Shown: piece after piece, positions 25,634 to 35,435 of the stretch
Layout: every line of letters begins with the position of its first letter
How positions within the stretch are numbered: the stretch's first letter is position 1
Assembly: GCA_021821195.1 (NCBI GenBank)
Contig: JAKACT010000004.1
Span: 186,001-250,000, forward strand
Direction: 5' to 3'
From: Pseudomonadota bacterium
GTDB taxonomy: Bacteria; Pseudomonadota; Gammaproteobacteria; Xanthomonadales; Xanthomonadaceae
DNA: 64,000 nucleotides
Notes under the pieces: model-generated
The model's input: only the letters and a program-made list of their open reading frames with translations
Database searches by the model: none
What the model was told of the DNA's origin: nothing
Position numbers and translations under genes: made by a program

Positions 25634-27733
25634 GTGAACACCCCGAAATCCCTGCTGCTGTCCCTCGCCATCGCCACGGCGCTGGGTGCCTGCCAGAAAC
25701 CGGCCGAACCGGCCGCCAACGCCGGCGCGGGCGACGCCAAGGCCGATCCGGCCGCCTACACGCTGGACGAATCCAAGCTGCCGCCGGTCAACCGCTTCCT
25801 GCCCGGCGACCTGGATCCGGTGAAGAACGCCTGCGCCGACTTCGGCGGCTACGTCAACGGCAAGTGGCTGGCCGCCAATGCGATTCCGGGCGACCGTACC
25901 AGCTGGGGTGCGTTCGAAATGCTGGACGAACGGTCGCAGGCGGTGCAGCGCCAGCTGGCCGAACAGGCCGCGGCCAAGGCCAACGCCAGCGGCATCGACA
26001 AGATCGTCGGTGATTTCTGGGCCGCCGGCATGGATGCGGCGAAGATCAACGCGCAGGGCATCGCGCCGCTGCAGTCGCGGCTCGACGCGATCGCGGCGCT
26101 CGACAGCCAGGACAAGATCGCCGATTACCTGCGCAGCAGCGCAGCCAAGGGCGAGAACCTGCTGTTCGGCTTCGGCCCCGAAGCGGACTTCAACGACCCG
26201 TCGATGAACATCGCCTACGCCGCCCAGGGCGGCCTGGGCCTGCCGGATCGCGGCTATTACTTCGACAAGGACAAGGCCGACAAGCTCGCCGCCTACCAGG
26301 CCCACGTCGCCAAGGTGTTGGAGCTGTCCGGCGTACCGGCTGCCGACGCCGCGAGCCAGGCCAAGGACGTGGTGGCGTTCGAAACCCGGCTGGCCAAGGT
26401 GTCCAAGTCCAGCGAGGAGATGTCGCGCGACGTCTCGCTGTACTACAACCCGGTCAGCCCGGCCGATGCTGACAAGTTGACCCCCAACTTCCCGTGGACG
26501 AAGTTCTTCGAGGCCCAGGGCATCGCGGCGCCGAAGATGTTTTCGCTGGCGATCCCGGCCTTCCACCAGGAGGTCAGCAAGATGCTGGCCGAGGTGCCTG
26601 CGGCGCAGTGGCAGGGCTACCTGCGCTTCCATACCGTGGACAGCGCGTCGCCTTACCTGTCGGATGCGTTTGCCGAGGAGCACTTCAACTTCTACGGCAA
26701 GGCCCTGCGCGGCCAGCAGGAGATCAAGGAGCGCGGCAAGCGCGTGCTGGATACCCTCAACGCAAGCGCCGGCGAGGCGCTGGGTCAGATCTACGTCAAG
26801 GTCGCGTTCTCCCCGGAAGCCAAGGCGCGCATGCAGGAGCTGGTGAAGAACCTGTCGGAAGCGCTCAAGGTGCGGATCGGCGGGTTAGCGTGGATGAGCG
26901 ATGCGACCAAGGCCAAGGCGATGGAGAAGTGGGCGAGCTTCACGCCCAAGATCGGCTACCCGGACAAGTGGCGCGACTGGAGCGGGCTGGCTACCAGCCG
27001 CGACAGCTACATCGGCAACGTGCTGGCCGCCAACGCCTTCAACTACCAGTGGATGCTGGGCAAGATCGGCAAGCCGGTGGACAAGACCGAATGGGGCATG
27101 AGCCCGCAGACGGTCAACGCCTACTACAACCCGCTGCAGAACGAAATCGTGTTCCCGGCCGCCATCCTGCAGCCGCCGTTCTTCGATCCGGCCGCGGACG
27201 ACGCAACCAATTACGGCGGCATCGGCGCGGTGATCGGCCACGAGATGACCCACGGTTACGACGACCAGGGCAGCCGCTTCGGCGCCACCGGCAAGTTCGA
27301 GAACTGGTGGAGCCCGGAAGATGCCAAGGGCTTCTCCAGCCGTACCGACAAGCTGATCGCGCAGTTCAACGGCTACCTGGCCGGTCCCGGCCAGTACGTC
27401 AACGGCAAGCTGACCCTGGGCGAGAACATCGCCGACCTGGGCGGCCTGGCCACCGCCTACGACGCCATGCGCAAGGCCACCGAAGGCAAGGACGATCCGA
27501 AGACCGACGGCCTCAGCCGCGACCAGCGCTTCTTCCTGAACTGGGGCACGGTGTGGCGCCGCAACTTCACCCCGGAAGAGCTGAAGGTCCGGCTGACCAC
27601 CGACCCGCATGCGCCGGCCAACTTCCGCGCCATCGGTGCGCCGTCCAACCTGCCGGCCTTCGCCAGCGCGTTCGGCTGCAAGGCGGGCGATGCGATGGTG
27701 CGCGGGGACGGCCAGCAGGTGGTGATCTGGTAA
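25634..27733 (+). CDS. M13 (neprilysin-like) family lipoprotein metallopeptidase
   Basis: A 699-residue zinc endopeptidase of the M13 family. It has a lipoprotein signal (LGAC, C20), the N-terminal M13 helical domain and the C-terminal catalytic domain with HEMTH (H536, E537, H540) and the third ligand E597 in ENIADLGG. NAYYNPLQNEIVFPA, the substrate-binding segment, and the end QVVIW are typical. The start is GTG at 25634, which gives the lipobox at the right distance; there is no suitable ATG. It is probably periplasmic and degrades peptides of moderate length. Confidence 0.93.
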   Translation: MNTPKSLLLSLAIATALGACQKPAEPAANAGAGDAKADPAAYTLDESKLPPVNRFLPGDLDPVKNACADFGGYVNGKWLAANAIPGDRTSWGAFEMLDERSQAVQRQLAEQAAAKANASGIDKIVGDFWAAGMDAAKINAQGIAPLQSRLDAIAALDSQDKIADYLRSSAAKGENLLFGFGPEADFNDPSMNIAYAAQGGLGLPDRGYYFDKDKADKLAAYQAHVAKVLELSGVPAADAASQAKDVVAFETRLAKVSKSSEEMSRDVSLYYNPVSPADADKLTPNFPWTKFFEAQGIAAPKMFSLAIPAFHQEVSKMLAEVPAAQWQGYLRFHTVDSASPYLSDAFAEEHFNFYGKALRGQQEIKERGKRVLDTLNASAGEALGQIYVKVAFSPEAKARMQELVKNLSEALKVRIGGLAWMSDATKAKAMEKWASFTPKIGYPDKWRDWSGLATSRDSYIGNVLAANAFNYQWMLGKIGKPVDKTEWGMSPQTVNAYYNPLQNEIVFPAAILQPPFFDPAADDATNYGGIGAVIGHEMTHGYDDQGSRFGATGKFENWWSPEDAKGFSSRTDKLIAQFNGYLAGPGQYVNGKLTLGENIADLGGLATAYDAMRKATEGKDDPKTDGLSRDQRFFLNWGTVWRRNFTPEELKVRLTTDPHAPANFRAIGAPSNLPAFASAFGCKAGDAMVRGDGQQVVIW

Positions 27734-27871
27734 CGCCTGGCGGCGCGCCCTAGCCGATAAATCCCGCCGGAATGCGGATGCATCCGGCGGCACCGCCGGC
27801 TGGGCGGGACGCCGCGCGGGTGGTAGTGTCGCGCGCCAATACCATTGCACCCACTGCGGGCGGAGAACGGC

Positions 27872-29518
27872 GTGACGGATTTGCTGCGGAACATGCGCCT
27901 GCGCACTGGCGGCGATGGCCCTTGGTGGCGGCCGCGCGTGTCCACGGAAGCGCTGGCCGCGCTGGCCAGCGTTTGGTTCGCGCTCGTCCTCAATGGTCCG
28001 CTGTGGGCATCCGTGCAGGCCGGCAGCGGTTCCCTGCGGGTGCTGCTGTCGCTGGGCGTGGCGGTGTTCGCGCTGCAGGCGCTGCTGTTCGGGCTGCTGT
28101 GCTGGGGCAGGCTGGCACGGCCGCTGCTGGCCCTGCTGCTGGTGGTGAGTGCGTTCGCCCACTGGTACATGACCCGCTACGCGGTGGTGCTGGATCCGGA
28201 AATGATCCGCAACGTGCTGGCAACCGACGTGGCCGAGAGCCGGGAGCTGGTGTCGGTACGGATGCTCCTGCATGCGCTGCTGCTGGGCGTGCTGCCGGCC
28301 GCGGCGGTGCTGCTGGCCCGCCCGCTGCCGGCGCGCGGCTGGCGGCGCGGGCTGCTGCACCGTGCGGGCTTCCTGCTGGCGATGGCGCTGCTGGCCGGCG
28401 GCGCACTGGCTGCCTCCTCGCAGGGCGTGTTCTCGCTGATGCGCAGTGATCCCGCGCTGCGTTACCGGATCACTCCCGGCAACTACATCGTTTCGCTGGT
28501 GCGGGTATTGAAGCCCTCGAAGGCGAGGGGGCCGGTGAAGGTGGTCGGCGCCGATGCGCACCGGCCGCCCGGGGCGCTGGCACGCAAGCCGCGGCTGCTG
28601 GTGCTGGTGGTCGGCGAAACGGTACGCGGCGACCATTGGGGACTGAACGGCTACGCCCGCCAGACCACGCCGGAGCTGGCGGCGCGCGGGGTGGTCAATT
28701 TCCCCGAGGTGACCGCCTGCGGCACCAGCACCGAAGTGTCGCTGCCCTGCATGTTCTCCCCGTTCGGACGCGAGCGTTACGACCGCGACGCCATCCGCGG
28801 CCACGAATCGCTGCTCGACGTCGCCGCCCGCGCCGGCGTGGGCGTGCTCTGGCGCGACAACCAGTCGGGCTGCAAGGGGATCTGCGTCCGCCAGCGCTCG
28901 GAGACGATGGGGCCGTCCGACGGCGCCGCGCTGTGCGCGGATGGGCGCTGTTTCGACGAGATCCTGCTGTCCGGCTTGCAGGCCCGGATCGACGCCGTCC
29001 CGGGCGATGCACTGATCGTGCTGCACATGCTGGGCAACCACGGGCCGAATTACTTCGAACGCTATCCGCCTAGGTTCGAACGCTGGAAACCGGTTTGCCG
29101 CACCGCCGAACTGGGGCGCTGCACGCAGCAGGAAATCGTCAATGCCTACGACAACGCGATCCTCTATTCGGATGCGGTGCTGGGCCAGTTGATCGACCTG
29201 CTGGCGCAGCAGCAGGGCCATGACGCGGCCATGCTGTACGTGTCCGACCACGGCGAATCGCTGGGCGAATACGGGCTGTTCCTGCATGGCGCGCCTTACG
29301 CCATCGCGCCTAAGCCGCAGCTGCACGTGCCGATGACGCTGTGGATGTCGCCCGGCTTCGTCGCCGGCGAGCGGCTGGACGCCGCCTGCCTGCGCGAGGT
29401 GGCGAAGCGGCCGGCCAGCCACGACCACCTGTTCTCGACCGTGCTGGGCGTGTTCGACGTCCAGGCGTCGGTGTACCGCCCCGAACGGGACCTGCTGGGC
29501 GCCTGCCGGGCGCGCTGA
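27872..29518 (+). CDS. eptA: Phosphoethanolamine-lipid A transferase, EptA type
   Basis: An inner-membrane enzyme that moves phosphoethanolamine from phosphatidylethanolamine to lipid A. The 548-residue protein has five hydrophobic helices (about 25-45, 56-76, 82-100, 130-148, 165-182) and a periplasmic sulfatase-fold domain. Zinc ligand E249 (VVGETVRGDHWG), the nucleophile T287 (TACGTSTEVSLPCMF) and SDHGESLGE match EptA and MCR proteins. Paired cysteines include the SGCKGIC segment. GTG at 27872, with GGAGA before it, is preferred; an ATG at 27893 and a TTG at 27845 are alternatives. No two-component genes are adjacent, so regulation cannot be read here. Confidence 0.92.
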   Translation: MTDLLRNMRLRTGGDGPWWRPRVSTEALAALASVWFALVLNGPLWASVQAGSGSLRVLLSLGVAVFALQALLFGLLCWGRLARPLLALLLVVSAFAHWYMTRYAVVLDPEMIRNVLATDVAESRELVSVRMLLHALLLGVLPAAAVLLARPLPARGWRRGLLHRAGFLLAMALLAGGALAASSQGVFSLMRSDPALRYRITPGNYIVSLVRVLKPSKARGPVKVVGADAHRPPGALARKPRLLVLVVGETVRGDHWGLNGYARQTTPELAARGVVNFPEVTACGTSTEVSLPCMFSPFGRERYDRDAIRGHESLLDVAARAGVGVLWRDNQSGCKGICVRQRSETMGPSDGAALCADGRCFDEILLSGLQARIDAVPGDALIVLHMLGNHGPNYFERYPPRFERWKPVCRTAELGRCTQQEIVNAYDNAILYSDAVLGQLIDLLAQQQGHDAAMLYVSDHGESLGEYGLFLHGAPYAIAPKPQLHVPMTLWMSPGFVAGERLDAACLREVAKRPASHDHLFSTVLGVFDVQASVYRPERDLLGACRAR

Positions 29519-29685
29519 AGCGCAGCGGACGGCCGTCATGAAATCGTCAAGAAAAGTCGGTCCCTGCCGTTGACGTGGCAAGGGAGCGGATCAGGCCGCG
29601 TTGCCCTTGCGGTCGGTCGTGGCGGTTTCGCCGGGACGCGCGGATGGTTCCGGCCCGGCGTCCACAACCTCCGCAGGTCCATGTC

Positions 29686-32298
29686 ATGTCCAAATCCCCC
29701 GCTTCCCGCAGCGGCAGCGTCGCCACCCGCCTGATGCTGGGGGTCGCCCTGATCGCCATCGCCGCGTTCGGCCTGACCGCCGCGGTGAGCTACTGGAAGA
29801 GCAGCCGCGCGCTGCTGGCGTCGGCGCAGGGGGCGCTGGAGAACTTGGCGCAGTACGAAACCCAGCGCGTCGCGGTGGAGATGAGCCAGTCCTATGACGC
29901 GGTGCAGACCCTCGCCGAGAACCTGGAGACCCAGCGCGGCCAAGTCAGCCGCGCGGTGGTCGACGAGACCTTCAAGCAGCAGGTCGAGATGCACCCGGAG
30001 CGCGCAGGCATGTGCGTGCTGTTCGAGCCCGACGCCTTCGACGGCAAGGACGCGGAGTTCGTGGATGCGCCGATGCACGACGCCACCGGCCGCTTCATGA
30101 GCTACTACGCGCGCGTCGATGGCAAGGTGGTGGGCGAGCCGCTGCGCGACTACGAAGACCCGAAGCTGGGCGAGTGGTACGTCACCCCCAAGACGCTGAA
30201 GCGGCCGGTGATCATCGAGCCCTACCCGTACGAGGTGGGCGGCAAGACCCTGATGCTGACCACGATTGCCATTCCGATCATGGACGGCGAGCGGGTGCTG
30301 GGCGTCGTCACCTCGGACTTTGAACTGTCCACCCTGCAGCAGCGGGTTGCGCAGTTGCGCCCGCTGGGCGAGGGGCGCGCCGAACTGCTGTCGCCGATGG
30401 GCACGGTGGTGGCGTCGCCCGATGCCGCCAGCATCGGCAAGAAGCGCGAGGACGCGACCACCAAGGCGATCCTGGCCGCGACCGCGGAGGACCGGCTCTA
30501 TAGCGACTTCAATGCCGACGCACAGGGCATGGTGAAGGTCTACGCGCCGCTGCGCGTGGGCGAGAGCAACCGCCGTTTCGCGCTGGGCGTGCTGGTGCCG
30601 CGGGCGCTGCTGACGGCGCAGGCGCGCTCGCAGCTGGTGCTGGTGGTGCTGATCGGCCTGCTGGCCGCAGTGGCGCTGTGCGCCGGCCTGTACCTGGTGC
30701 TGCGCCAGCTGGTGCTGCGTCCGCTGGCGGAGGCGGTGCGGGTTTCCGGCGATGTGGCCGACGGCCGGCTGGACACCCATATCCCGCAGGTCGGCAACAA
30801 CGAGCTGGGCCGGCTGCTGCAGGCACAGCGGCGGATGGTCGACCAGCTGAGGGCGCGCTCGGAACAGGACCGGGCGCGGGCGGCGGAGGACCTGCGCATC
30901 CGCACCGCGCTGGACGAAGTCAGCACCAGCGTGATGATCGCCGACGCCGGCCTCAACATCATCTATGGCAACAAGCCGCTGATGAAGATGCTGGGCGAGG
31001 CCGAGCAGGACCTGCGCCGCGACCTGCCGCAGTTCGACCTGCGCACGATGATCGGCAGCAACATCGACATCTTCCACAAGCACCCCGCGCACCAGCGCCG
31101 GCTGCTGGGCGAGCTGCGCGGCACCCACCGCGCGCAGATCACCGTGGGCAACCACATCCTGCGCCAGCTCATCAACCCGGTCACCGACGCGCAGGGCCAG
31201 CGCGTTGGCTACGTGGTGGAGTGGGACGACCGCACCGAGGAGGTGCGGATCGAAGGGGAGGTCAGCGACATCATCCGCAATGCGGTCGATGGCGACCTGT
31301 CCGGGCGGATCCCGCTGGATGGCAAGCAGGGCTTCCTGCTGCAGCTGTCCGGGCAGATGAACGAGCTGTTGTCCGCGATTTCCGGCAGCGTCGAGCAGGT
31401 ATCCACCGTGCTGCGCGCACTGTCGCAGGGCGACCTGACCGCGCGCATGGACGGGGACTTCCGCGGCGTGTTCGCACGCATGCGCGACGACGCCAACGCC
31501 ACCGTGGCCCAGCTCACGGGGATCGTCTCGGGTATCCAGCAGGCCGCCGGCAACATCAATGCCGCCGCCAGCGAGATCGCCGCCGGCAACGACGACCTCT
31601 CGCGCCGCACCGAACAGCAGGCGGCCTCGCTGGAGGAGACCGCGGCGTCGATGGAGGAGCTCACCTCCACGGTCAAGCAGAACGCCGACAATGCACGCCA
31701 AGCCAACCAGGTGGCGCAGGGTGCGGCGCAGGTGGCGGCGCAGGGTGGCCAGGTGGTTGATCAGGTGGTGACCACCATGTCGGCCATCGACGCCTCGTCG
31801 AAGAAGATTTCCGACATCATCAGCGTGATCGACGGCATCGCCTTCCAGACCAACATCCTGGCCCTGAACGCGGCGGTGGAAGCCGCACGTGCGGGCGAAC
31901 AGGGCCGCGGCTTCGCGGTGGTGGCGGGCGAAGTGCGCGCGCTGGCACAGCGCAGCGCCGGCGCGGCCAAGGAGATCAAGCAGCTGATCGAGGAATCGGT
32001 GGGCAAGGTGACCGACGGCTCGGCGCTGGTGCGCGAGGCGGGCAGCACCATGCACGAGATCGTGACCTCGGTGCAGCGGGTCACCGACATCATGGCGGAC
32101 ATCTCCGCGGCCTCGCAGGAGCAAAGCTCCGGCATCGAGCAGGTCAACCGCACGGTGACCCAGATGGACGAGACCACCCAGCAGAACGCGGCGCTGGTGG
32201 AAGAGGCGACCGCGGCGGCCCGTTCGATGGAAGAGCAGGCGCGCCAGCTGAGCGCGGCGGTCGCGGTATTCCGCCTCCACGGCGGACGCGCCCGGTAA
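29686..32298 (+). CDS. Methyl-accepting chemotaxis protein with periplasmic Cache-like, HAMP and PAS domains
   Basis: An 870-residue chemoreceptor. TM1 spans about 15-36, a periplasmic dCache-like sensor about 40-310, TM2 about 316-339, HAMP about 340-392, a PAS domain about 405-515, a second HAMP-like segment about 520-610 and the signalling coiled coil about 615-855. The CheA/CheW-contacting tip is [21 protein letters not shown] at about 717-737. There is no C-terminal CheR-binding pentapeptide. It should bias the flagellar or type IV pilus motor through CheA. The ATG at 29686 is chosen over 29681, which is in another frame. A porin and a PstS-like protein follow. Confidence 0.93.
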   Translation: MSKSPASRSGSVATRLMLGVALIAIAAFGLTAAVSYWKSSRALLASAQGALENLAQYETQRVAVEMSQSYDAVQTLAENLETQRGQVSRAVVDETFKQQVEMHPERAGMCVLFEPDAFDGKDAEFVDAPMHDATGRFMSYYARVDGKVVGEPLRDYEDPKLGEWYVTPKTLKRPVIIEPYPYEVGGKTLMLTTIAIPIMDGERVLGVVTSDFELSTLQQRVAQLRPLGEGRAELLSPMGTVVASPDAASIGKKREDATTKAILAATAEDRLYSDFNADAQGMVKVYAPLRVGESNRRFALGVLVPRALLTAQARSQLVLVVLIGLLAAVALCAGLYLVLRQLVLRPLAEAVRVSGDVADGRLDTHIPQVGNNELGRLLQAQRRMVDQLRARSEQDRARAAEDLRIRTALDEVSTSVMIADAGLNIIYGNKPLMKMLGEAEQDLRRDLPQFDLRTMIGSNIDIFHKHPAHQRRLLGELRGTHRAQITVGNHILRQLINPVTDAQGQRVGYVVEWDDRTEEVRIEGEVSDIIRNAVDGDLSGRIPLDGKQGFLLQLSGQMNELLSAISGSVEQVSTVLRALSQGDLTARMDGDFRGVFARMRDDANATVAQLTGIVSGIQQAAGNINAAASEIAAGNDDLSRRTEQQAASLEETAASMEELTSTVKQNADNARQANQVAQGAAQVAAQGGQVVDQVVTTMSAIDASSKKISDIISVIDGIAFQTNILALNAAVEAARAGEQGRGFAVVAGEVRALAQRSAGAAKEIKQLIEESVGKVTDGSALVREAGSTMHEIVTSVQRVTDIMADISAASQEQSSGIEQVNRTVTQMDETTQQNAALVEEATAAARSMEEQARQLSAAVAVFRLHGGRAR

Positions 32299-32509
32299 CG
32301 GTCCACGCCGCCGCCACGGAAGATCGTACGCGGTGGCCGGGGCCGGTCTTTCCCGCCCGCAACCGTGATCGCCGTCGCTGTCCGGATGGGCGGCGCTCAA
32401 CTCCCGGCAATGGGCGCCGTTACTCAGGGTGGGTCCGTACGACCGCGAATGGTGTCACCGGCCGTGCCCAGGCCGGCGTGGCCCGGACCTCCCCCAACCA
32501 AGAAAGAGC

Positions 32510-33700
32510 ATGCCCATGCAGCAGAAGAAACAATGGATCGCGCTGGCAATCGGCCTTGCGCTCGCGCAAGGCGCACAGGCACAGGACGGTGACGACCGGT
32601 TCAAGCTGAGCGGCTTCGGCACGCTGGGTGTCGCCCATTCCAGCGAAGACAAGGCCGACGTGACCTCGGACTTCCAGACCGACCGCGGCGTCGGTGCCAG
32701 CGACTCTACTTCCGGCAGGCTGGACTCGCGGGTCGGCGTGCAGTTCAACGCCAACTTCACCGAGAACTTCAGCGGCGTGGTGCAGGCCGTCAGCGAGTAC
32801 GCGGTGACCAAGTCGTACCGCCCGGAGATCACCCTGGCGCACGTCAAGTACCGCTTCTCGTCCGCGTTCAGCGCCCGTCTCGGCCGCATTTCCGCGCCGC
32901 TGTACATGCTGTCCGAGTACCAGCGCGTCGGCTACGCGATGCCGTGGGCCCGTCCGCCGCAGGAGGTCTACAACTACCTGCTGCCGATGGACGGCATCGA
33001 GGGCCTGTACAACATCACCGCCGGCGATACCGTCATCGGCATCCAGGGCTTCTATGGCCGCATTGATTCGGAGAAGGCCGACGTCGACGCGATGCGCGGC
33101 GTGGCCGTGCTGGTGGATCGCGGTGCCTCCAGCTTCCGCATCAGCCACATCGTGGGGCGTGCGCATTACGTCACCGACGACATCAATACGCTGTTCAACA
33201 CCTACCGCAACCTGCCGATCCCGGCGCTGGCGGCGGCTGCGGCCCGGTTGGATCCGCGCGACATGGACGGCAGCTTCAGCGGCATCGGCTACAGCTACGA
33301 CCCGGGCGATTGGTTCCTGCGCAGCGAAGTCATCCGCGCCGACTACGCGCCGTCGATCAGCGGCAAGACCACTTCCGGCTACGCGAGCGTGGGCTATCGC
33401 CACGGCAGCCTGACGCCGTCGTTCACGGTCGCCCACGTGGACGTGCGCGGGCAGGAAATGCCGGGCGCGCTGGATCCGTTCGGCCTGCTCAATGGCGCGG
33501 TGGCCAGCAACAACGGCGACCGCCACAGCTACTCCGCCGCGTTGCGCTGGGACGTGCGCGACAACGTCGCCCTTAAGTTCCAGGCCAGCCGCGTCGAGCA
33601 CCACGCCGGATCGTTCGGCGGGCTGGACAACCTGCAGCCGGGCTTCCAGCCGGGCCGCGGCTACAGCCTGCTGTCGGCTTCCGTCGACTTCGTTTTCTGA
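32510..33700 (+). CDS. Outer-membrane porin
   Basis: A 396-residue outer-membrane beta-barrel: signal peptide 1-24 (GAQA-QD), then KLSGFGTLGVAHS and alternating amphipathic strands throughout, ending in SASVDFVF with the terminal phenylalanine recognised by the Bam machinery. The substrate is not evident. It is not close to OmpA. ATG at 32510 is used; 32516 is a possible later start. It lies 211 bases after the chemoreceptor and 9 bases before the PstS-like gene, so the last two are an operon. Confidence 0.85.
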   Translation: MPMQQKKQWIALAIGLALAQGAQAQDGDDRFKLSGFGTLGVAHSSEDKADVTSDFQTDRGVGASDSTSGRLDSRVGVQFNANFTENFSGVVQAVSEYAVTKSYRPEITLAHVKYRFSSAFSARLGRISAPLYMLSEYQRVGYAMPWARPPQEVYNYLLPMDGIEGLYNITAGDTVIGIQGFYGRIDSEKADVDAMRGVAVLVDRGASSFRISHIVGRAHYVTDDINTLFNTYRNLPIPALAAAAARLDPRDMDGSFSGIGYSYDPGDWFLRSEVIRADYAPSISGKTTSGYASVGYRHGSLTPSFTVAHVDVRGQEMPGALDPFGLLNGAVASNNGDRHSYSAALRWDVRDNVALKFQASRVEHHAGSFGGLDNLQPGFQPGRGYSLLSASVDFVF

Positions 33701-33709
33701 GGTGCGCCC

Positions 33710-34138
33710 ATGACTATTCCTTTCAAGCGGCGCATGGTCCTGCTGGCCGTCCTGCTGTCCGCCACCTCGGTGGCGCAAGCCGGCGTGGTGGTGGTGATGT
33801 CGTCCAAGAGCGATGTGTCGTCCCTGAGCAAGGCGCAGGTGGCGCAGATCTTCATGGCCAAGACCGACGCCCTGCCCAACGGGCGGGTGGCCAAGCCGAT
33901 CGACCAGGCCGAAGGTTCGGCCGTGCGCAACGAGTTCTACGACAAGGTGGCCGACAAGTCCGCCGCGCAGATGAAGGCGTACTGGTCGCAGCTCACCTTC
34001 ACCGGCAAGGCGCAGCCGCCGCGCAAGGTGTCGGGCGATGCGGCGGTCAAGGCCGCGCTGGGCGACAACCCGGCGGCGGTGGGCTACATCAGCGATGGTG
34101 CCGTCGATGGCAGCGTCAAGGTGGTGTTCAAGCCCTGA
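33710..34138 (+). CDS. Short PstS-like phosphate-binding family protein
   Basis: A 142-residue exported protein (signal peptide 1-24, AQA-GV) with only about 118 mature residues, less than half of a real PstS. The mature sequence starts VVVVMSSKSDVSSLSKAQVA and includes QIFMAK, GSAVRNEFY and PAAVGYISDG, segments shared with the PBP-like family related to phosphate-binding proteins. There are no permease or ATPase genes nearby, so it is unlikely to be a transporter component; with a chemoreceptor and porin upstream it may be a periplasmic ligand-presenting protein. Ligand unknown. Confidence 0.8.
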   Translation: MTIPFKRRMVLLAVLLSATSVAQAGVVVVMSSKSDVSSLSKAQVAQIFMAKTDALPNGRVAKPIDQAEGSAVRNEFYDKVADKSAAQMKAYWSQLTFTGKAQPPRKVSGDAAVKAALGDNPAAVGYISDGAVDGSVKVVFKP

Positions 34139-34168
34139 TCCCGACGGATCGATCCCGGGCAAACCTGG

Positions 34169-34200
34169 GCCCGCGTCGCGCACCGCGACGCGGGCTTTTT
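34169..34200 (+). terminator. Rho-independent terminator after the PstS-like gene
   Basis: A perfect 11-bp stem, GCCCGCGTCGC against GCGACGCGGGC, loop GCACC, then five T. The last T is also part of the sufS stop codon on the other strand, so the terminator and the convergent sufS gene touch. Confidence 0.92.
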
Positions 34201-35435
34201 CATGCCAGCAGGCGCTTCACCTTGCGCAGCGCCGCGATGAACGCATCGATTTCCTCGTGCGTGTTGTAGAACGCCAGCGAGGCGCGGCAGGTGGTGCCCA
34301 CGCCCAGCCACTGCAGCAGCGGGTGCGCGCAGTGCTGGCCGCTGCGCACGGCCACGCCCTCGAGATCGAGCAGGGTGGCAAGGTCGTGCGAATGCGTGCC
34401 CGCGACCGCGAAGCTGATCACCGCGGCCTTGTGCGGGGCGGTGCCGAAGATGCGCACGCCCTCGATCTTCAGCAATTCTTCGGTGGCATGCGCCAGCAGG
34501 GCCTGTTCGCGCGCGGCGATATTGGCCATGCCGATGCCGGCCAGATAGTCGCAGGCTGCGCCGAGCCCGACATGGCCGGCGATGTTGGGCGTACCGGCCT
34601 CGAACTTGTGCGGGCCTTCGTTGAACACGGTGCCGTCGAAACGCACTTCCTTGATCATCTCGCCACCGCCGAGGAACGGCGGCATCGCATCGATGTGTTC
34701 GCGCCGCGCCCACAGCGCGCCGGTGCCGGTGGGCCCGCTCATCTTGTGGCCGGTGACCGCGTAGAAGTCGCAGCCGATGGCGGGGATGTCCACCGGCATG
34801 TGCGGCGCGGCCTGCGAGCCGTCGACTACCGTCGTGATCCCGCGCTTGCGCGCCTCGCGGCAGATGTCGGCAACCGGGTTGATGGTGCCCAGCACGTTGC
34901 TGACGTGGGCCAGCGCCAGCAGCTTCACCTCGGGCGTCATCGCGGCCAGCAGCGCATCGAGGTCGAGGCTGCCGTCGGGCAGCAGTTCCGCCACCTTGAT
35001 GGTCGCGCCGGTGCGCTGGGCGATGAGCTGCCAGGGCACGATGTTGGCGTGGTGCTCCATGCGGGTGACGAGGATGGCATCGCCCGCCTTGAGCCGCGGC
35101 AGGCCCCACGAATACGCCACCAGGTTGATGGCGAAGGTGGTGCCGCTGCACAGGATCAGCTCGTCGGTGCGCACGTTGAGGAAGCGCGCCAGCTTGCCGC
35201 GTGCGCCTTCATAGGCCTCGGTGGCCTCGCTGCCCAGCGCGTGCACCGCACGGCTGACGTTGGCGTTGTGGCGGCGGTAGAAGTCGTCGGTGGCGGCGAT
35301 CACCGCCTCCGGCTTCTGCCCGGTATTGGCGGCATCGAAATAGACCAGCGGCTTGCCGTGGACCTGCCGCCGTAGCAGCGGGAAGTCGCTGCGCACGGCC
35401 GCCCAGTCGATCGCCGATGCCGTTTCCATGTTCAC
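34200..35435 (-). CDS. sufS: SufS cysteine desulfurase
   Basis: A PLP enzyme that takes sulfur from cysteine for Fe-S cluster assembly. The 411-residue protein has the group II features: PLP lysine in VTGHKMSGPTG (about 230), HVSNVLGTINPV and the catalytic C369 in RSGQHCAHP. The GTG start at 35433-35435 overlaps the sufD stop (GTGA), showing coupling; an ATG two codons on is an alternative. It is the last gene of the suf operon here. A sulfur-relay partner (SufE or SufU) is not in the window. Confidence 0.95.
   Translation of the reverse strand: MNMETASAIDWAAVRSDFPLLRRQVHGKPLVYFDAANTGQKPEAVIAATDDFYRRHNANVSRAVHALGSEATEAYEGARGKLARFLNVRTDELILCSGTTFAINLVAYSWGLPRLKAGDAILVTRMEHHANIVPWQLIAQRTGATIKVAELLPDGSLDLDALLAAMTPEVKLLALAHVSNVLGTINPVADICREARKRGITTVVDGSQAAPHMPVDIPAIGCDFYAVTGHKMSGPTGTGALWARREHIDAMPPFLGGGEMIKEVRFDGTVFNEGPHKFEAGTPNIAGHVGLGAACDYLAGIGMANIAAREQALLAHATEELLKIEGVRIFGTAPHKAAVISFAVAGTHSHDLATLLDLEGVAVRSGQHCAHPLLQWLGVGTTCRASLAFYNTHEEIDAFIAALRKVKRLLA

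Noticed and set aside
27764-27790. Inverted repeat CCGCCGGA/TCCGGCGG after the M13 gene.
   Set aside because: The 8-bp stem with an 11-base loop lacks a T run. It could be a chance repeat of common GC-rich words, so I do not call it a terminator.
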